A stretch of 55,861 nt of DNA. Origin: Armatimonadetes bacterium 55-13. Its GTDB lineage: Bacteria > Armatimonadota > Fimbriimonadia > Fimbriimonadales > Fimbriimonadaceae. Position numbers and translations under genes: made by a program. Positions 41,688-49,715 of the stretch are shown here, in pieces (position 1 is the first letter of the stretch; each line of letters begins with the position of its first letter). The stretch lies in NCBI GenBank assembly GCA_001898035.1, contig MKRX01000015.1, forward strand, positions 93,742 to 149,602. Direction: 5' to 3'. The notes under the pieces were generated by a model. The model saw nothing but the letters and a program-made list of their open reading frames with translations. It was not told the DNA's origin and made no database searches.

Positions 41688-41716
41688 TTGCATCAGGCCC
41701 CACCCTGCAATATAAT
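41688..41716 (+). promoter_or_regulatory. Near-consensus sigma70 promoter for the 45-aa lipoprotein
   Basis: TTGCAT (41688-41693), a 17-nt spacer, and a perfect TATAAT (41711-41716). The expected start near 41723 gives a leader of about 112 nt. It is the best promoter match in the window and suggests strong expression. Confidence 0.8.
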
Positions 41717-41751
41717 CAAGGCGCAAACAGGGTTAGTAGCCCGTCTCTAAT

Positions 41752-41811
41752 AGTGGTATAAAGTTAGCCGCAAGCGGCTTACCCACTTGCCGAGGCTCTC
41801 TAAACAAGAGC
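41752..41811 (+). promoter_or_regulatory. Structured 5' leader of the 45-aa lipoprotein gene
   Basis: Two hairpins lie between promoter and start codon. First: AGTGG (41752-41756) with CCACT (41783-41787), enclosing AGCCG/CGGCT with a CAAG loop. Second: GCTCT (41795-41799) with AGAGC (41807-41811). The AGGAGG ribosome site at 41822-41827 stays free. They may stabilise the mRNA; no known riboswitch class is recognised. Confidence 0.45.
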
Positions 41812-41834
41812 TTGCGAACTTAGGAGGTCTACGA

Positions 41835-41972
41835 ATGAAGAAGATTTTTGCAATCCTGATGGTTGTTACGGTTCTCGGTGCTTTCCTTGCTGGCTGCTCT
41901 GGCGGCGGCGACAGCGCTGGTACTGACGGTACTGCAGCTCCTGCCAAGGATGCTGGCGCAGAGTCCAAGTAA
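41835..41972 (+). CDS. Very small (45 aa) lipoprotein
   Basis: 45 residues: signal MKKIFAILMVVTVLGAFLAGC with a clean LAGC lipobox, then about 25 mature residues rich in Gly, Ala, Asp and Ser (SGGGDSAGTDGTAAP) and ending in ESK. The ATG has a perfect AGGAGG 7 nt upstream. A near-consensus promoter, a structured leader and a strong terminator (42001-42036) make it a compact single-gene unit, as seen for abundant small envelope lipoproteins. The mature peptide has no fold signature; it could be a surface spacer or a signalling peptide. Function unknown. Confidence 0.8.
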   Translation: MKKIFAILMVVTVLGAFLAGCSGGGDSAGTDGTAAPAKDAGAESK

Positions 41973-42000
41973 CTCGTAACGGCCACAGCCGTTCAAGTTC

Positions 42001-42036
42001 GGGCTCCTCGGTTTACCGAGGGGCCCTCTATTTTTT
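42001..42036 (+). terminator. Rho-independent terminator of the 45-aa lipoprotein
   Basis: GGGCTCCTCGG (42001-42011), TTTA loop, CCGAGGGGCCC (42016-42026; one G-U pair), then TCTATTTTTT. The tail overlaps the stop codon of the convergent lipoprotein gene. Confidence 0.92.
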
Positions 42037-42576
42037 GGAGTTGACCAGTTCGGAAGCCCGATCTAGTGCGGAACGTAAAACGTTAGACGCCTGCTCGTAG
42101 GTCCCTTGAGCGACGACGAGTTTGTCTTGTAATGAGCGATAGGTGGCATCCATCTCGGCTAATCGTTTACTCGCTTCTTCATAGTTCTGCTGAACAAGTC
42201 TTCCCGATTCGATGGCTTTTTGAACCGCTAACTTGGACTGTTCTTGCAAGTCCTGCAAAGTCATTGCGGCATCTACCTTTTCGATTTGCCCCTTCGCCAC
42301 ATCCATCTGAGCGACCTCGAAAGGATTTTTCAAATCCATTTTGGATAGACGATCTTGAGCCGATTCAGCCTGCCTTCGAACCGCTTCCAGCGTGGACTTA
42401 CTGGCATCCGCCGTGATTTTAGCGGCCTCTTTCGACATCGAGCTCCAAGCGGTTGACACAGCCTCGCGGGCGGACGTCCAGGCTACAGCGGCATTAAGCT
42501 CCACGTCGGTTCGATCGCGATCATTACAACCGACCGCGAACACCAGCGTTGCCGACAAGAGGATCCAGGGCTTCAT
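42028..42576 (-). CDS. Alpha-helical / coiled-coil lipoprotein
   Basis: About 182 residues from the ATG at 42576 (GTG 42579 also possible). Lipoprotein signal MKPWILLSATLVFAVGC with the lipobox at AVGC. The mature part is almost entirely helical with heptad-like spacing, rich in Ala, Glu, Gln and Lys (EAAKITADASKSTLEAVRRQ, RLAEMDATYRSLQDKL), and probably a periplasmic coiled coil. No family is recognised. It is transcribed towards the terminator of the 45-aa lipoprotein and starts 25 bp downstream of the pyrophosphorylase stop, so the two may be co-transcribed. Confidence 0.75.
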   Translation of the reverse strand: MKPWILLSATLVFAVGCNDRDRTDVELNAAVAWTSAREAVSTAWSSMSKEAAKITADASKSTLEAVRRQAESAQDRLSKMDLKNPFEVAQMDVAKGQIEKVDAAMTLQDLQEQSKLAVQKAIESGRLVQQNYEEASKRLAEMDATYRSLQDKLVVAQGTYEQASNVLRSALDRASELVNSKK

Positions 42577-42601
42577 CACTCACACCATACGCGAAGGTCG
42601 C

Positions 42602-43534
42602 CTACTGCGTTGAGTCGTTCCACCTAATTTGATCCTCAATGGATTCTGAGGACTCCACTCGTCCGGCCAATATCGAATGACGGACATGGCCCCGAACTGA
42701 GACATGGGCTCCCGGGAGAACCACCGAGTCTTCGATTGAGTCGCAAGAAACATGGGCTCCATCGCCAATCACCACGGAGTGACCAACGGCGGCGGTAACG
42801 TGGGCATTATCCGCGACGATGCTCTTACCGTCGATGAGATGTCCACTTGTGTCAAGGAAGGAGTTCAAGGTTCCAGTGTCAAACCACTCACCTTTATAGA
42901 CACCAGCTACGACTTGTTCGCCCTGGTCGATCATCATCTGAATTGCGTCGGTGATTTCGTACTCGCCCCGAGCGCTGGGTTGCAGGGTTGGAAGTACCGA
43001 CCAGATCTGAGGACCGAAAATGTACATTCCGGCCATGGCATAGTTAGACTCTGGCTCCTTCGGCTTTTCGACCAATTTCACAATTCGTTCGCCCTCTAAG
43101 TTCGCCACTCCGAACCGGCTCGGATCCTCGACCCATTTCACCAGGTTGAGGTTGGCGCAGCCGCTAGACTTAAACTTCTCCGCAAAGGGAGCAAGGCTCT
43201 CCGAATAAATGGCGTCGCCCAGGTACAAACAGAATGAATCTTCGCCAACGAAGTCCTTGGCAAATCCAACGGCATGCGCAAGACCGTGGGGATCGGTTTG
43301 GCGCACATAAGAGATGGCGACTCCCAGAGCGCTCCCGTCGTTCAATGCTTCCCGCATCTGCGGCTCATTCTCGCCAACGACGACACACACCTCAGAAATT
43401 CCCATTTCTTTCAAGCGATCAATCGCGTAGTGAAGGGTCGGTCGATTCGCCAAAGGAAGTAAGGGTTTGGCAATGTGGTGAGTAATGGGATAGAGCCTTG
43501 AACCCTTCCCCGCCGCAAGAATCACGCCTTTCAT
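42602..43534 (-). CDS. Nucleotidyltransferase, glucose-1-phosphate thymidylyltransferase-like (long form)
   Basis: 310 residues from the ATG at 43534 (MKGVILAAGKGSRLYPIT). The nucleotide loop LAAGKGSRL, KPLLPLANRPTLHY, LYLGDAIY (metal Asp) and LVEKPKEP define an NDP-sugar pyrophosphorylase. The C-terminal ~70 residues are left-handed beta-helix hexads (VADNAHVTAAVGHSVVIG, VVLPGAHVSV), as in the long RmlA/RfbA-like group that makes dTDP-glucose or a related NDP-sugar. No other sugar-nucleotide gene is adjacent, so the exact sugar is uncertain. It is divergent from the lipoprotein gene at 43588. Cytoplasmic. Confidence 0.87.
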   Translation of the reverse strand: MKGVILAAGKGSRLYPITHHIAKPLLPLANRPTLHYAIDRLKEMGISEVCVVVGENEPQMREALNDGSALGVAISYVRQTDPHGLAHAVGFAKDFVGEDSFCLYLGDAIYSESLAPFAEKFKSSGCANLNLVKWVEDPSRFGVANLEGERIVKLVEKPKEPESNYAMAGMYIFGPQIWSVLPTLQPSARGEYEITDAIQMMIDQGEQVVAGVYKGEWFDTGTLNSFLDTSGHLIDGKSIVADNAHVTAAVGHSVVIGDGAHVSCDSIEDSVVLPGAHVSVRGHVRHSILAGRVESSESIEDQIRWNDSTQ

Positions 43535-43587
43535 TGCCGCAAAGCATAGCATGGGAATGGGCTTCTTTACGGTAAATTGACGTTGCG

Positions 43588-44826
43588 ATGCACGGATGCG
43601 GTCGCCTGAAATGGGTTCATTGGGTCGGCTTGGGCCTTCTTCTAGCCGGTTGCTCGGCGTCGCCTCCCCCTTCCTATCCGGCATGGGCTCCGGCAGAAAA
43701 GCCGTTTGCTCCGGCCGAGTCCTCATCCAACGCCTTCGACGGCTATACCATCGCCGCAAGAATGGCGGAAGACGCGACCGAGAAATATAACAATCGCGTT
43801 TATTTCACTCCGGGCCAGCGGCTGCAAGTTGTAAAGGCCTGCGGACCTGCCTTGGCTCTTGTCCGCCGCTCCTCCGCCAAACATTGCGACTTCCGATTCG
43901 TATCGCAGCCTCCATTTGCGCTGTCTCCGAATCACATTGGCTGGCGAATGATTCGCAATTCTCTCGCCTGGCAGATCGATTCAAACGTCGCCGCGAAGAA
44001 CTTCGACGTTGCCGTGAGTCTTACGATTCTTGCCTCGAAGGTTGGGTTCGATCTTAGCGGCGGTGCGGCCAAAGATGCGGATTTAGGACTTCAGATGGTA
44101 GACGATGCCCGACGAGCGATCACCCCGGTGTTGCCCGATCTCTCGCCCAATCAGCTGAGCGCCCTCACTTCTGGATTGAAGGCGGCGCTAGAGCGTAAAC
44201 CGGACTTCACTCAAGTTGTCGAAAATGAACGGTTGAACATGCTTCAAGCCGTTCAGATGGTTCAGGATTGCTACCAGAAAGACGACTTTACCGTCATTCG
44301 CACCGCACTAGGTAACGAGGTCCGAGACGCCATCGACTTCCTCAAGCAAATAAAAAGGGACGATGCCAAAAAACGACCTGCCTACTTTGAAGGCTTTGTG
44401 GAAGAAGCCAACGCCATCTGCGAATCGATGCGGAAAAAAGCTTCGCTGCCGATGGTGAAGAGAACAGAAGATCTTGATCCTGTTTTGGCGGAATCCCGTC
44501 CCTGGCGGCGGTTCTCCAAACAGTTCTTTGAAGCACTTGGTCCCGCACTTGAAAAAGAGGACGCTTGCATTGCCCGCACCCGCTTACTCATCCTCACCAG
44601 CGAAATTTATCGCCAAATTAAGGTTGCAAAGCAAGCTCCCAAGAACCTCGGAGGCTTTAGCCGAGATCTCACGTTGGATCCCTATACTGGGCAACCCTTC
44701 AAATACCGGAGCAACGGAACCGAGTTCTATCTGTACAGCGCTGGAGCGAATTTTCAAGATGACCAAGGGGCGACGGATTCAACATTCTCGTCGCCCGACT
44801 TGACGTTGGAAACGGGACGGCGCTAG
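43588..44826 (+). CDS. Exported lipoprotein of unknown function
   Basis: 412 residues. N-terminus MHGCGRLKWVHWVGLGLLLAGC with the lipobox at LAGC; the start could also lie a few codons later, since no Shine-Dalgarno marks the ATG. After a proline-rich linker (PPPSYPAWAPAEKPFAPAE) the mature protein is mostly helical. A C-terminal segment LDPYTGQPFKYRSNGTEFYLYSAGANFQDDQG recalls the ends of exported pseudopilin-like or DUF-type proteins in which the GxDFxLYSxGxNxxDDGG motif occurs. No enzyme motif. Its 3' end overlaps the convergent MBL-rhodanese gene by 4 bp. Confidence 0.72.
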   Translation: MHGCGRLKWVHWVGLGLLLAGCSASPPPSYPAWAPAEKPFAPAESSSNAFDGYTIAARMAEDATEKYNNRVYFTPGQRLQVVKACGPALALVRRSSAKHCDFRFVSQPPFALSPNHIGWRMIRNSLAWQIDSNVAAKNFDVAVSLTILASKVGFDLSGGAAKDADLGLQMVDDARRAITPVLPDLSPNQLSALTSGLKAALERKPDFTQVVENERLNMLQAVQMVQDCYQKDDFTVIRTALGNEVRDAIDFLKQIKRDDAKKRPAYFEGFVEEANAICESMRKKASLPMVKRTEDLDPVLAESRPWRRFSKQFFEALGPALEKEDACIARTRLLILTSEIYRQIKVAKQAPKNLGGFSRDLTLDPYTGQPFKYRSNGTEFYLYSAGANFQDDQGATDSTFSSPDLTLETGRR

Positions 44827-46244
44827 ACCGGATTCCCCGCGACTTCCTTCTTTGACGATTCCTTCGCCGCTTTTACCGATTCAAACGAGGCACGCACCGG
44901 GACCGCCGGAATCCCCTTGCTCTGGAGGTACGAAGCGGCGACAACCGCCCTTCCGCCGGAAGCGCAATGAACGGCGAGGGTGCAGCCCTCAGGCAAATCC
45001 TGAGCCGCCGCCAAATAAGCGAGGGGCACATGATGGGAGCCCTCAAGATAGGCTTCGCCTCGCTCGGCGCTCGTGCGGACATCCAATATTTCTACATCGC
45101 CCTGAGCGGCCAGTTCATCAGCGCTAAGGAATCCCGGATTCTTAAAGCGCCCAACTCTACGAGCCTCGGCGAGGGCGGCCCCTGCTTCCAGCCATCCCGT
45201 CACATGTTCCAGACCGATCATGATGAGCGTCTTGGTAGCTTCGGCTGCTTGCTCTGAGTTCTCCGCGATTAACACGATCTCGTCATCCGCTTGGAAGAGC
45301 GATCCTGCCCACTTTGAAAACGACTTATCTATCGGTATCGCTATCGCCTTAGTGATAGAACCTGCCAGGTATTGCTCTGCAGGACGGACGTCCAAAAGTT
45401 TGGCGGATGGATTTATTCCAAGAAGTCCAGAAGCCGGGAGTCGAACTGGAGTCAACTTGTCCAGAGTAGGGTTTGGCCCGATTTTGTTAATCGACTTCAT
45501 CCGCGCGAAGTACTTGGGCGGCTCTGGCTGTCCTGCAAGGATGTCGTCAACAAAGTCGTCTTTGCTTGTCATCCGAAGCGAAGGGTTCACGAGTTTTTCG
45601 TAGCCCAATGTCGTAACCGGTACTCCACCCAAACGCTTTCCACAAGCGGAACCCGCGCCGTGCCCCGGCCAAATCATCAAGCGGTCAGGCTGGCTTTTGA
45701 ACTTTTCGACCGAAGCGTAAAGAACTTCGGCGCCTTTACGCATCGTGTCTCGAAATCCTGCGGCAACTTCAAGGAGGTCAGGACGCCCCACGTCTCCAGC
45801 GAAAATGAAATCGCCGGTGAGCACGGCGTTTGGCTCGCTGGTAGCCGCACCATCAATCACCAGGAATGAGAGGTGCTCGGGCGTGTGTCCCGGGGTGTGT
45901 ACGGCTTGAAGACGGACATTGCCAATCTGAATCGAGTCGCCGTCGCCGATCAGCGTCGCCTGCGCTTCTAGAGCATAGGCGTACTGCCAATCGGGACCGC
46001 CTTCTTTTGATAAATAGAGCTTTGCCCCGGTTAGATTCGCCAGTTCACGGCTCCCGGACACGTAGTCCGCGTGAATATGAGTTTCCGTTACCGCGACGAT
46101 ACGTAGTCCCTCTCTCTCGGCGGCGTGAATGTATTGGGCCACATCTCGATTGGGGTCAACTACAATGGCCTCTCCATTCGCCGAACACCCGATCAGAAAG
46201 CTGGCCTGTGCGATATTCTCGTTGTAGAAACGTTGGAAAAACAT
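44823..46244 (-). CDS. MBL-fold persulfide dioxygenase fused to two rhodanese domains (CstB-like)
   Basis: 473 residues from the ATG at 46244 (AAGGAG 7 nt upstream). Residues about 1-240 are a metallo-beta-lactamase domain of the persulfide dioxygenase group: THIHADYVSGSRELA, HTPGHTPEHLS, VLTGDFIFAGDVGRPDL and WPGHGAGSACGK. The second metal His of HxHxDH is Tyr, as in other members of this subgroup. A rhodanese-like domain (about 275-360) lacks the catalytic Cys. A second rhodanese (about 375-465) has it (LAVHCASGGRAVVA). This is the layout of staphylococcal CstB, which oxidises persulfide and makes thiosulfate. It is 1 bp after another rhodanese gene. Cytoplasmic; role in sulfide detoxification inferred. 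Confidence 0.88.
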   Translation of the reverse strand: MFFQRFYNENIAQASFLIGCSANGEAIVVDPNRDVAQYIHAAEREGLRIVAVTETHIHADYVSGSRELANLTGAKLYLSKEGGPDWQYAYALEAQATLIGDGDSIQIGNVRLQAVHTPGHTPEHLSFLVIDGAATSEPNAVLTGDFIFAGDVGRPDLLEVAAGFRDTMRKGAEVLYASVEKFKSQPDRLMIWPGHGAGSACGKRLGGVPVTTLGYEKLVNPSLRMTSKDDFVDDILAGQPEPPKYFARMKSINKIGPNPTLDKLTPVRLPASGLLGINPSAKLLDVRPAEQYLAGSITKAIAIPIDKSFSKWAGSLFQADDEIVLIAENSEQAAEATKTLIMIGLEHVTGWLEAGAALAEARRVGRFKNPGFLSADELAAQGDVEILDVRTSAERGEAYLEGSHHVPLAYLAAAQDLPEGCTLAVHCASGGRAVVAASYLQSKGIPAVPVRASFESVKAAKESSKKEVAGNPV

Positions 46245-46245
46245 A

Positions 46246-46836
46246 TCATGCTCCTTGTGCTTGAGAACACGAGGGGGTGCTCCCGTTGGCTTTGGCCCGG
46301 TTCCAAGGCAATTTGGCGAGGACGGTCGCCATCGGGCAGAAGTTGGTGAGTCCGGCAAAAGTTAGCCCCGCGCCCATAAAGCCGCTGAGCCAAATCCAAG
46401 ATGGATTAACAAAAATAGACAGAAGAACTCCGGTGAGGACTAGCAATCCCGCGCCGAACCGCACTTGTCGCTCGAGCGACCACGTAGCCGAAGTGGTCTG
46501 AACCACTGGGTTGCCATTTTGGACCCAGGCGTTAGTCCCTCCATCCAGCACTGTAACGTTTTTGAAGTGGTGGCTTGCCTGCTCGCAGACAATTCCGGCA
46601 CGGTTTCCGCTTTGGCAAACCAAGATCGTGGGGGCGCTCAAGTCGAGATCGCCAAGACGGGACTCGAAAGTCTCCATGGGGATGTTTATCGCTCCAGGAA
46701 GGTGGCCCGCAGCAAACTCCCCGACGGATCGAACATCCACGACTTGAGGACGCTCTCCCGTTTCACGCATCTGATTGAGCGTTTCCGAGGTGATTTTCTG
46801 ATTCCCAACCGTATTGTTCATGGCTATCAGAGGCAT
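46246..46836 (-). CDS. Rhodanese-DUF2892 membrane sulfurtransferase (YgaP-like)
   Basis: 196 residues. The N-terminal rhodanese domain (about 15-110) holds VVDVRSVGEFAAGHLPGAIN and the catalytic cysteine in LVCQSGNRAG. The C-terminal DUF2892 region (about 125-180) forms two membrane helices (GAGLLVLTGVLLSIFV and WIWLSGFMGAGLTFAGL). The same architecture as E. coli YgaP, a membrane-bound sulfur carrier. Start could be Met6. It is co-transcribed with the CstB-like gene, so persulfide may pass between the two. A TauE transporter and a regulator of the same locus lie further along. Confidence 0.9.
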   Translation of the reverse strand: MPLIAMNNTVGNQKITSETLNQMRETGERPQVVDVRSVGEFAAGHLPGAINIPMETFESRLGDLDLSAPTILVCQSGNRAGIVCEQASHHFKNVTVLDGGTNAWVQNGNPVVQTTSATWSLERQVRFGAGLLVLTGVLLSIFVNPSWIWLSGFMGAGLTFAGLTNFCPMATVLAKLPWNRAKANGSTPSCSQAQGA

Positions 46837-46987
46837 CGGATTTCAAAAAGGATTCGGAACGCATGTAATTTTCCGAAATTTGATCGATGGGCGGAGACAG
46901 CTTTAACATCTGTCCTTTTATCCCAGTGACAGCCATCCTGGTAAATGTTCAAATTCATAAATTATGGACATTTGTGCCATCAATCAC

Positions 46988-47788
46988 ATGAAAGACTTGA
47001 TCATTCGAAAGGGCTTCGTCATTGCTGTCGCCCTGGCCAGTTCTGCCACTGTCTTTGCGGGTAACTCACCCTTTGGCGCCAAGACCAATACTTTCGCCAG
47101 TATCGGCGGCTATGGCTACGTTGAACGTTCCGATGGAGGCGACTTTAGCAAGAAGGCTTCCTCCGCCCTTATTGAATCAGGCTCCTTTGGCTCGTGTGCC
47201 AATTCGGCATACGGAAACCTGGCGACCGGAACCCTCGGCGCCTTCGCGGCCTCAGAACGTTCTCGACCCTTTAACTGGATGTCTAACGAAGCTCAAGCGA
47301 CCATTTGGGATATCGTTATTCTCAAAGCCAACGGAAACAATTTGTCGAACATCCCCCTCCAGTTTGAACTCGATGGAAGCGCGGAGGGCAACGGACGGGT
47401 CGATTTCTCGGTGTCGTTCTACGACATTGACAACAGCGTTTATCTGGTTAATCGCAGCGAATTTGGCGTAAAAGACAAATTGAAATACGACTCTACTATC
47501 GATGCCGATCTGGCGCCTCTCGTAGAACGGCATTTCCGAGTCAACATGTCTATTCGAGCGAAAGCAGATATCTATCAAAACGATGTCGCAAACTCGTCGA
47601 CGGCCGACTACTTGAACACCCTCCATTTTCGCTGGGATCTGCCCAAGGGAGTAGAGTTCAGTTCGAGTTCCGGCGTATTCAACCCAGAAGCGATCACTCC
47701 TACACCCGTTCCTGAGCCCATCTCCCTCGCAACGCTTGGAGTCGGCTTCTTAACCTTCCGGCTCTGTCGTCGTCGAAAGAGCCGTTAA
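46988..47788 (+). CDS. Exported PEP-CTERM-sorted protein
   Basis: 266 residues from the ATG at 46988, which gives a good signal peptide (MKDLIIRKGFVIAVALASSATVFAG in two parts: charged start, then the hydrophobic core). An ATG at 46964 would put MDICAINH in front and is less likely. The C-terminus has the sorting tail: VPEP, a hydrophobic helix (ISLATLGVGFLTF) and basic CRRRKSR. It is therefore cleaved and processed by an exosortase not present in this window. The body is beta-rich, with no named domain. It lies divergent from the rhodanese operon; membership in the sulfur locus is not implied. Function unknown; exported, possibly surface. Confidence 0.85.
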   Translation: MKDLIIRKGFVIAVALASSATVFAGNSPFGAKTNTFASIGGYGYVERSDGGDFSKKASSALIESGSFGSCANSAYGNLATGTLGAFAASERSRPFNWMSNEAQATIWDIVILKANGNNLSNIPLQFELDGSAEGNGRVDFSVSFYDIDNSVYLVNRSEFGVKDKLKYDSTIDADLAPLVERHFRVNMSIRAKADIYQNDVANSSTADYLNTLHFRWDLPKGVEFSSSSGVFNPEAITPTPVPEPISLATLGVGFLTFRLCRRRKSR

Positions 47789-47789
47789 G

Positions 47790-48728
47790 TCACTCGACAA
47801 AGGGCCTCATTTCCTCCGGGTGTTCGCGGAGGTAGTTCAGCAGATGCCGTCTTCTCTCCGGGCCGCGCACCGTGCTGACCTGCATCCGCCCACCCCAAAC
47901 CAGATCCGCTCCATTTTGGTCCACCAGGTCGTAGATCGATTCCCAGCGCCGCTTGATCGCCGAATGGGAAAGGCTGAGTTCGTTTGCGATCTCCTCATCC
48001 ACCATGCCCAAAAGGGCAAGCGACAGGACCTCTCTATGAACCCGACGCAAACCAAGTCGGATGGGATACTCTAGAAACAAGGGGGCAATCCGTGCCCCAG
48101 GATTCTGGGCAGATTCCTCGCGTGTGACGCCGAGAAGCCAAGGAGCCTCTGGCGTCGCGGCGGGTGAGTTATGGTTGGCCCTGACGAAGAGCCCTGAGCC
48201 CAAATGATGCGCGACCGCTTCCCCGGAAAACGCTTCAATCAAACATTGCTTCACTCGATAACCTCGATGATGCTCAAAAAAGGAACGGGCCAAGACTTCA
48301 TACACGCTGGCCATTCCCATCGCTCCAGTTGGAGCATCCAAGTATTGCGCGTGAAGCAAAAGTAGATTGAGGTCCCCTCGCGCCTGTCCCTCTCGAATGT
48401 CCTTTAGCCCAAGAACTCCATTGTTCGCTGAAAGCGCGTCACGAGTCACTTGGGCAGCCACAAAAGGCGCCTCTTTAAGTCGTTCCAGGAACTCGTCATT
48501 AACAAAAACCGAGGCGCCGTGGGCAACCAGCCGAGGGGGTCGACGAGGAGTAATTCGCTCCACTACAGCGAAGGGGATCGCTTCCTTTTGGTCAAGGTTC
48601 TTCCAAGCCTCCGGTAGTTGCTGGAATAAGTCCCGATGAGGACCGAATTCAAACGCGAGACGCTCAATCACGGTCATCACGGTCTGCCAAGAAGTCAGGC
48701 GAAAACGCAAGGTCTGAAACATAGACAT
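47790..48728 (-). CDS. LuxR-type HTH regulator with large N-terminal domain
   Basis: About 312 residues from the ATG at 48728 (48722 ATG and 48737 TTG are alternatives). The C-terminus (about 225-285) is a LuxR/GerE-like helix-turn-helix: HREVLSLALLGMVDEEIANELSLSHSAIKRRWESIYD. The N-terminal ~215 residues form no recognised sensor domain; no receiver, GAF or PAS motif was seen. It lies between the TauE gene (69 bp upstream) and the rhodanese genes, so control of the sulfur locus is an inference from position. It ends 1 bp beyond the convergent PEP-CTERM stop with no terminator visible. Confidence 0.68.
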   Translation of the reverse strand: MSMFQTLRFRLTSWQTVMTVIERLAFEFGPHRDLFQQLPEAWKNLDQKEAIPFAVVERITPRRPPRLVAHGASVFVNDEFLERLKEAPFVAAQVTRDALSANNGVLGLKDIREGQARGDLNLLLLHAQYLDAPTGAMGMASVYEVLARSFFEHHRGYRVKQCLIEAFSGEAVAHHLGSGLFVRANHNSPAATPEAPWLLGVTREESAQNPGARIAPLFLEYPIRLGLRRVHREVLSLALLGMVDEEIANELSLSHSAIKRRWESIYDLVDQNGADLVWGGRMQVSTVRGPERRRHLLNYLREHPEEMRPFVE

Positions 48729-48797
48729 AGCAAGCAACTCTCAGTGGACGAGAATTACACAAAAATTACGAAGCGTGCAATAAAATCAACAATTAGG

Positions 48798-49577
48798 TTA
48801 GAAATGCCCAGCTTCCTTGAACAAGACAAAGATTGCCACGGCTACGACGAACCATCCGAAGAGCATTTTGAGGTGGGATTGACTGAATCGTTCTCTGAGC
48901 CTGGCCCCTACCAATAGGCCCCCGACCGCAATGAACGAAATCATTCCTACAAGCTTCCAATCTGGCGCGCCTCTTACCAACAGATCGGCAAAAAAAGCGA
49001 CGGCGGAATTCATGGAGATGATAGCGAGAGACGTTCCCACTGACTTGCGCATGTCCAAACCCATGACCATTGAAAGCGCAGGCACGATCAGGAATCCTCC
49101 GCCCGCGCCTAGTACCCCTGTGACCAGGCCAGCGACGAATCCGGCGGCAATCCATTGGATAGCCGGTCCCTCAGTTTGTCTTCGATCACCTTTGGATCGG
49201 ATCATGGAATATGCGGCGGCCAACATCAAGGCTGCGAAGACGATTAGAATCGCCGCATCCTTGTTAACCGGCCCAAGTCTTTCTGGAAGGGCGGGAATCA
49301 AAAACCTACGAACAAGAAAGGACGTCATGACCGAAGGAATTCCGAACAATATCGCGGCCCGAGCGACGACCTCACCTCTTTGCCCGGCCAGAATCGCTCC
49401 GACCAATGCCACCGATCCGACGATCACCAAAGAAGCGCCAGTCGCCTGAGAGGCGGGAAGTTGGAACAAGTAGACGAGAATAGGCACCGTCAAAATCGAT
49501 CCGCCGGCGCCAATGAGGCCGAGAGAGATTCCCATCAGCACAGTTAAGAGGAGACCGACGACTTCCTGGGGCTGCAT
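48798..49577 (-). CDS. TauE/SafE family sulfite exporter-like permease
   Basis: 259 residues from the ATG at 49577, placed just before TM1; a TTG at 49637 would add 20 polar residues and cannot be excluded. About eight helices occur in two inverted halves: VGLLLTVLMGISLGLIGAGGSIL and GFVAGLVTGVLGAGGGFLIVPALS carry the duplicated G-x-G-G-G motif of the family. These permeases export sulfite or sulfonate-derived anions. Its position beside persulfide dioxygenase and rhodanese genes fits sulfite or thiosulfate export, as in cst operons. Inner membrane. Confidence 0.88.
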   Translation of the reverse strand: MQPQEVVGLLLTVLMGISLGLIGAGGSILTVPILVYLFQLPASQATGASLVIVGSVALVGAILAGQRGEVVARAAILFGIPSVMTSFLVRRFLIPALPERLGPVNKDAAILIVFAALMLAAAYSMIRSKGDRRQTEGPAIQWIAAGFVAGLVTGVLGAGGGFLIVPALSMVMGLDMRKSVGTSLAIISMNSAVAFFADLLVRGAPDWKLVGMISFIAVGGLLVGARLRERFSQSHLKMLFGWFVVAVAIFVLFKEAGHF

Positions 49578-49715
49578 ATCAACCAGAGCAGGCTTTCGAT
49601 AAAAAGGATTCTCCTTTATAAAGTCCCATAGAACCAAATGACTTGTTGACCCAACCTCATCTAACTTTCAAATTAAAAGACGGAAACGAATCGTAGGGAG
49701 TCGGATTCGGAACCT

